DNA from: Sinomonas atrocyanea
Lineage (GTDB): Bacteria; Actinomycetota; Actinomycetes; Actinomycetales; Micrococcaceae
DNA: 64,000 nt
Direction: 5' to 3'
NCBI RefSeq assembly: GCF_001577305.1
Contig: NZ_CP014518.1
Location: 1,984,001-2,048,000 of the forward strand
Within the stretch, counting starts at the first letter, position 1, and every line of letters begins with the position of its first letter. The position numbers and the translations under genes are program-made. Positions 63,528-64,000 of this stretch are shown one piece after another. Below the pieces are notes generated by a model. It ran no database searches. It had not been told where the DNA came from and was given only the letters and a program-made list of their open reading frames with translations.

Positions 63528-64000
63528 TCAGTCTGCTGTGCGGAGGCGGGCGACCACCGCGCCCGTGAGGCGGACCAGGTCCGCGGGGGAGAGCTCGACG
63601 TCGAAGCCCCGCCGTCCGCCGGAGACGAGGACGGTGGCGTGGGCGAGGGCGGAATCGTCCACCGCCGTGGGGGAGGACTGCCGCTGGCCGAGGGGGGAGA
63701 TGCCCCCGCGCACGTAGCCCGTGCGCCGCTCCGCCGCGGCGGGATCGGCCATGGCTGCCTTCTTGGCCCCGAAGGCCGCGGCAGCGGCCTTGAGGTCGAG
63801 GCTCCCCGTCACCGGCACGACGGCCACGCAGAGGGTGCTCCCGCGGCCCGCCGCGACCTCCACCATCAGGGTCTTGAACACGCGCCCGGGATCGACGCCA
63901 AGGGCCTCCGCCGCCTCCGCCCCGTAGCTCGACACCGCGGGGTCGTGGCTGTAGGCGCGCGCCGTGTACGGCACGCCGGCCGCATCGAGGGCCTTCGTGG
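63528..64000 (-). CDS. ybaK: Cys-tRNA(Pro)/Cys-tRNA(Cys) deacylase YbaK (start lies beyond the window)
   Basis: The final 157 residues are visible, reading TKALDAAGVPYTARAYSHDP at the window edge, which aligns just after the usual YbaK N-terminus. KTLMVEVAAG (about residues 42-51 of the visible part) holds the conserved Lys, and YVRGGISPLGQR (about 92-103) is the GxxSPxG substrate-pocket motif. YbaK removes cysteine wrongly attached to tRNA(Pro). A GTG at 63974 could be read as a start but would delete conserved residues. It is convergent with the hydrolase gene; only 45 nt separate them and no clear terminator was seen. Confidence 0.92.
   Translation of the reverse strand, partial: TKALDAAGVPYTARAYSHDPAVSSYGAEAAEALGVDPGRVFKTLMVEVAAGRGSTLCVAVVPVTGSLDLKAAAAAFGAKKAAMADPAAAERRTGYVRGGISPLGQRQSSPTAVDDSALAHATVLVSGGRRGFDVELSPADLVRLTGAVVARLRTAD

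Overview
The window is high-GC DNA with tightly packed genes from an actinobacterium, most likely of the Micrococcaceae (Arthrobacter/Sinomonas-like). The evidence is lineage-typical genes: an RpoD-type SigA with a Lys/Ala-rich N-terminal arm, SepH, a PAC2 protein, DUF4192, DUF4193, DUF3093, DUF3710, DUF3159, DUF3000, DUF5998, DUF6421 and DUF7455 proteins, a fused CydDC, and a ParE/ParC pair. The order sigA - DUF4193 - DUF3093 - dut - DUF3710 - OB-fold - DUF3159 - two TrkA proteins - APC permease - TrmA-like methyltransferase - dxs - RNase D - DUF3000 matches, from memory, the sigA-to-dxs region of Mycobacterium tuberculosis. Most of the window is therefore conserved chromosomal core. No rRNA, tRNA, CRISPR, prophage or insertion sequence was seen.

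Layout: 1-8.5 kb has the 5' part of lpdA, pepA, a PAC2 protein, an MFS transporter, a DUF4192 protein, sigA and a small zinc-ribbon protein. 8.8-22.3 kb has parE and parC about 9 kb apart, separated by a BlaI-type repressor plus M56 membrane protease, the divergent cytochrome bd cluster cydA-cydB-cydDC, and two DinB-like proteins. 22.4-29.4 kb has a GNAT/acyl-CoA synthetase, a DUF5998 protein, a phosphodiesterase, thymidine kinase and sepH. 29.6-39.2 kb is the conserved DUF4193-dut-TrkA-APC-methyltransferase block, with an unusual membrane protein made of three repeats. 39.3-45.5 kb has acnA, dxs, a DUF402 protein and a small unknown. 45.6-51.6 kb has an aldo/keto reductase and a nucleoside hydrolase followed by a complete ECF transporter (S, T and fused ATPase). 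51.7-58.7 kb has the fadB/fadA pair, RNase D, a DUF3000 protein, an alcohol dehydrogenase remnant and a frameshifted threonine aldolase. 58.8-64 kb has an SDR, a DUF6421 protein, msrB, an unknown, an alpha/beta hydrolase and a partial ybaK.

Main points for a second look: (1) three identical-architecture operators (TTCTAC-N5-GTAGAA) between blaI/M56 and cydA, suggesting a protease-controlled BlaI circuit that governs the bd oxidase; (2) an ECF ATPase whose two halves have lost, in a coordinated way, the residues of one ATP site, and whose gene is broken by a 1-nt shift in a G run; (3) a second 1-nt shift in a G run in the threonine aldolase, so homopolymer errors in the assembly must be considered; (4) an iron-box-like palindrome upstream of acnA; (5) at least ten genes with a -10 hexamer TANNNT exactly 6 nt before the start codon, the mark of leaderless mRNAs; (6) SigR/SigH-type promoter matches upstream of sigA and of the DUF4193 gene.
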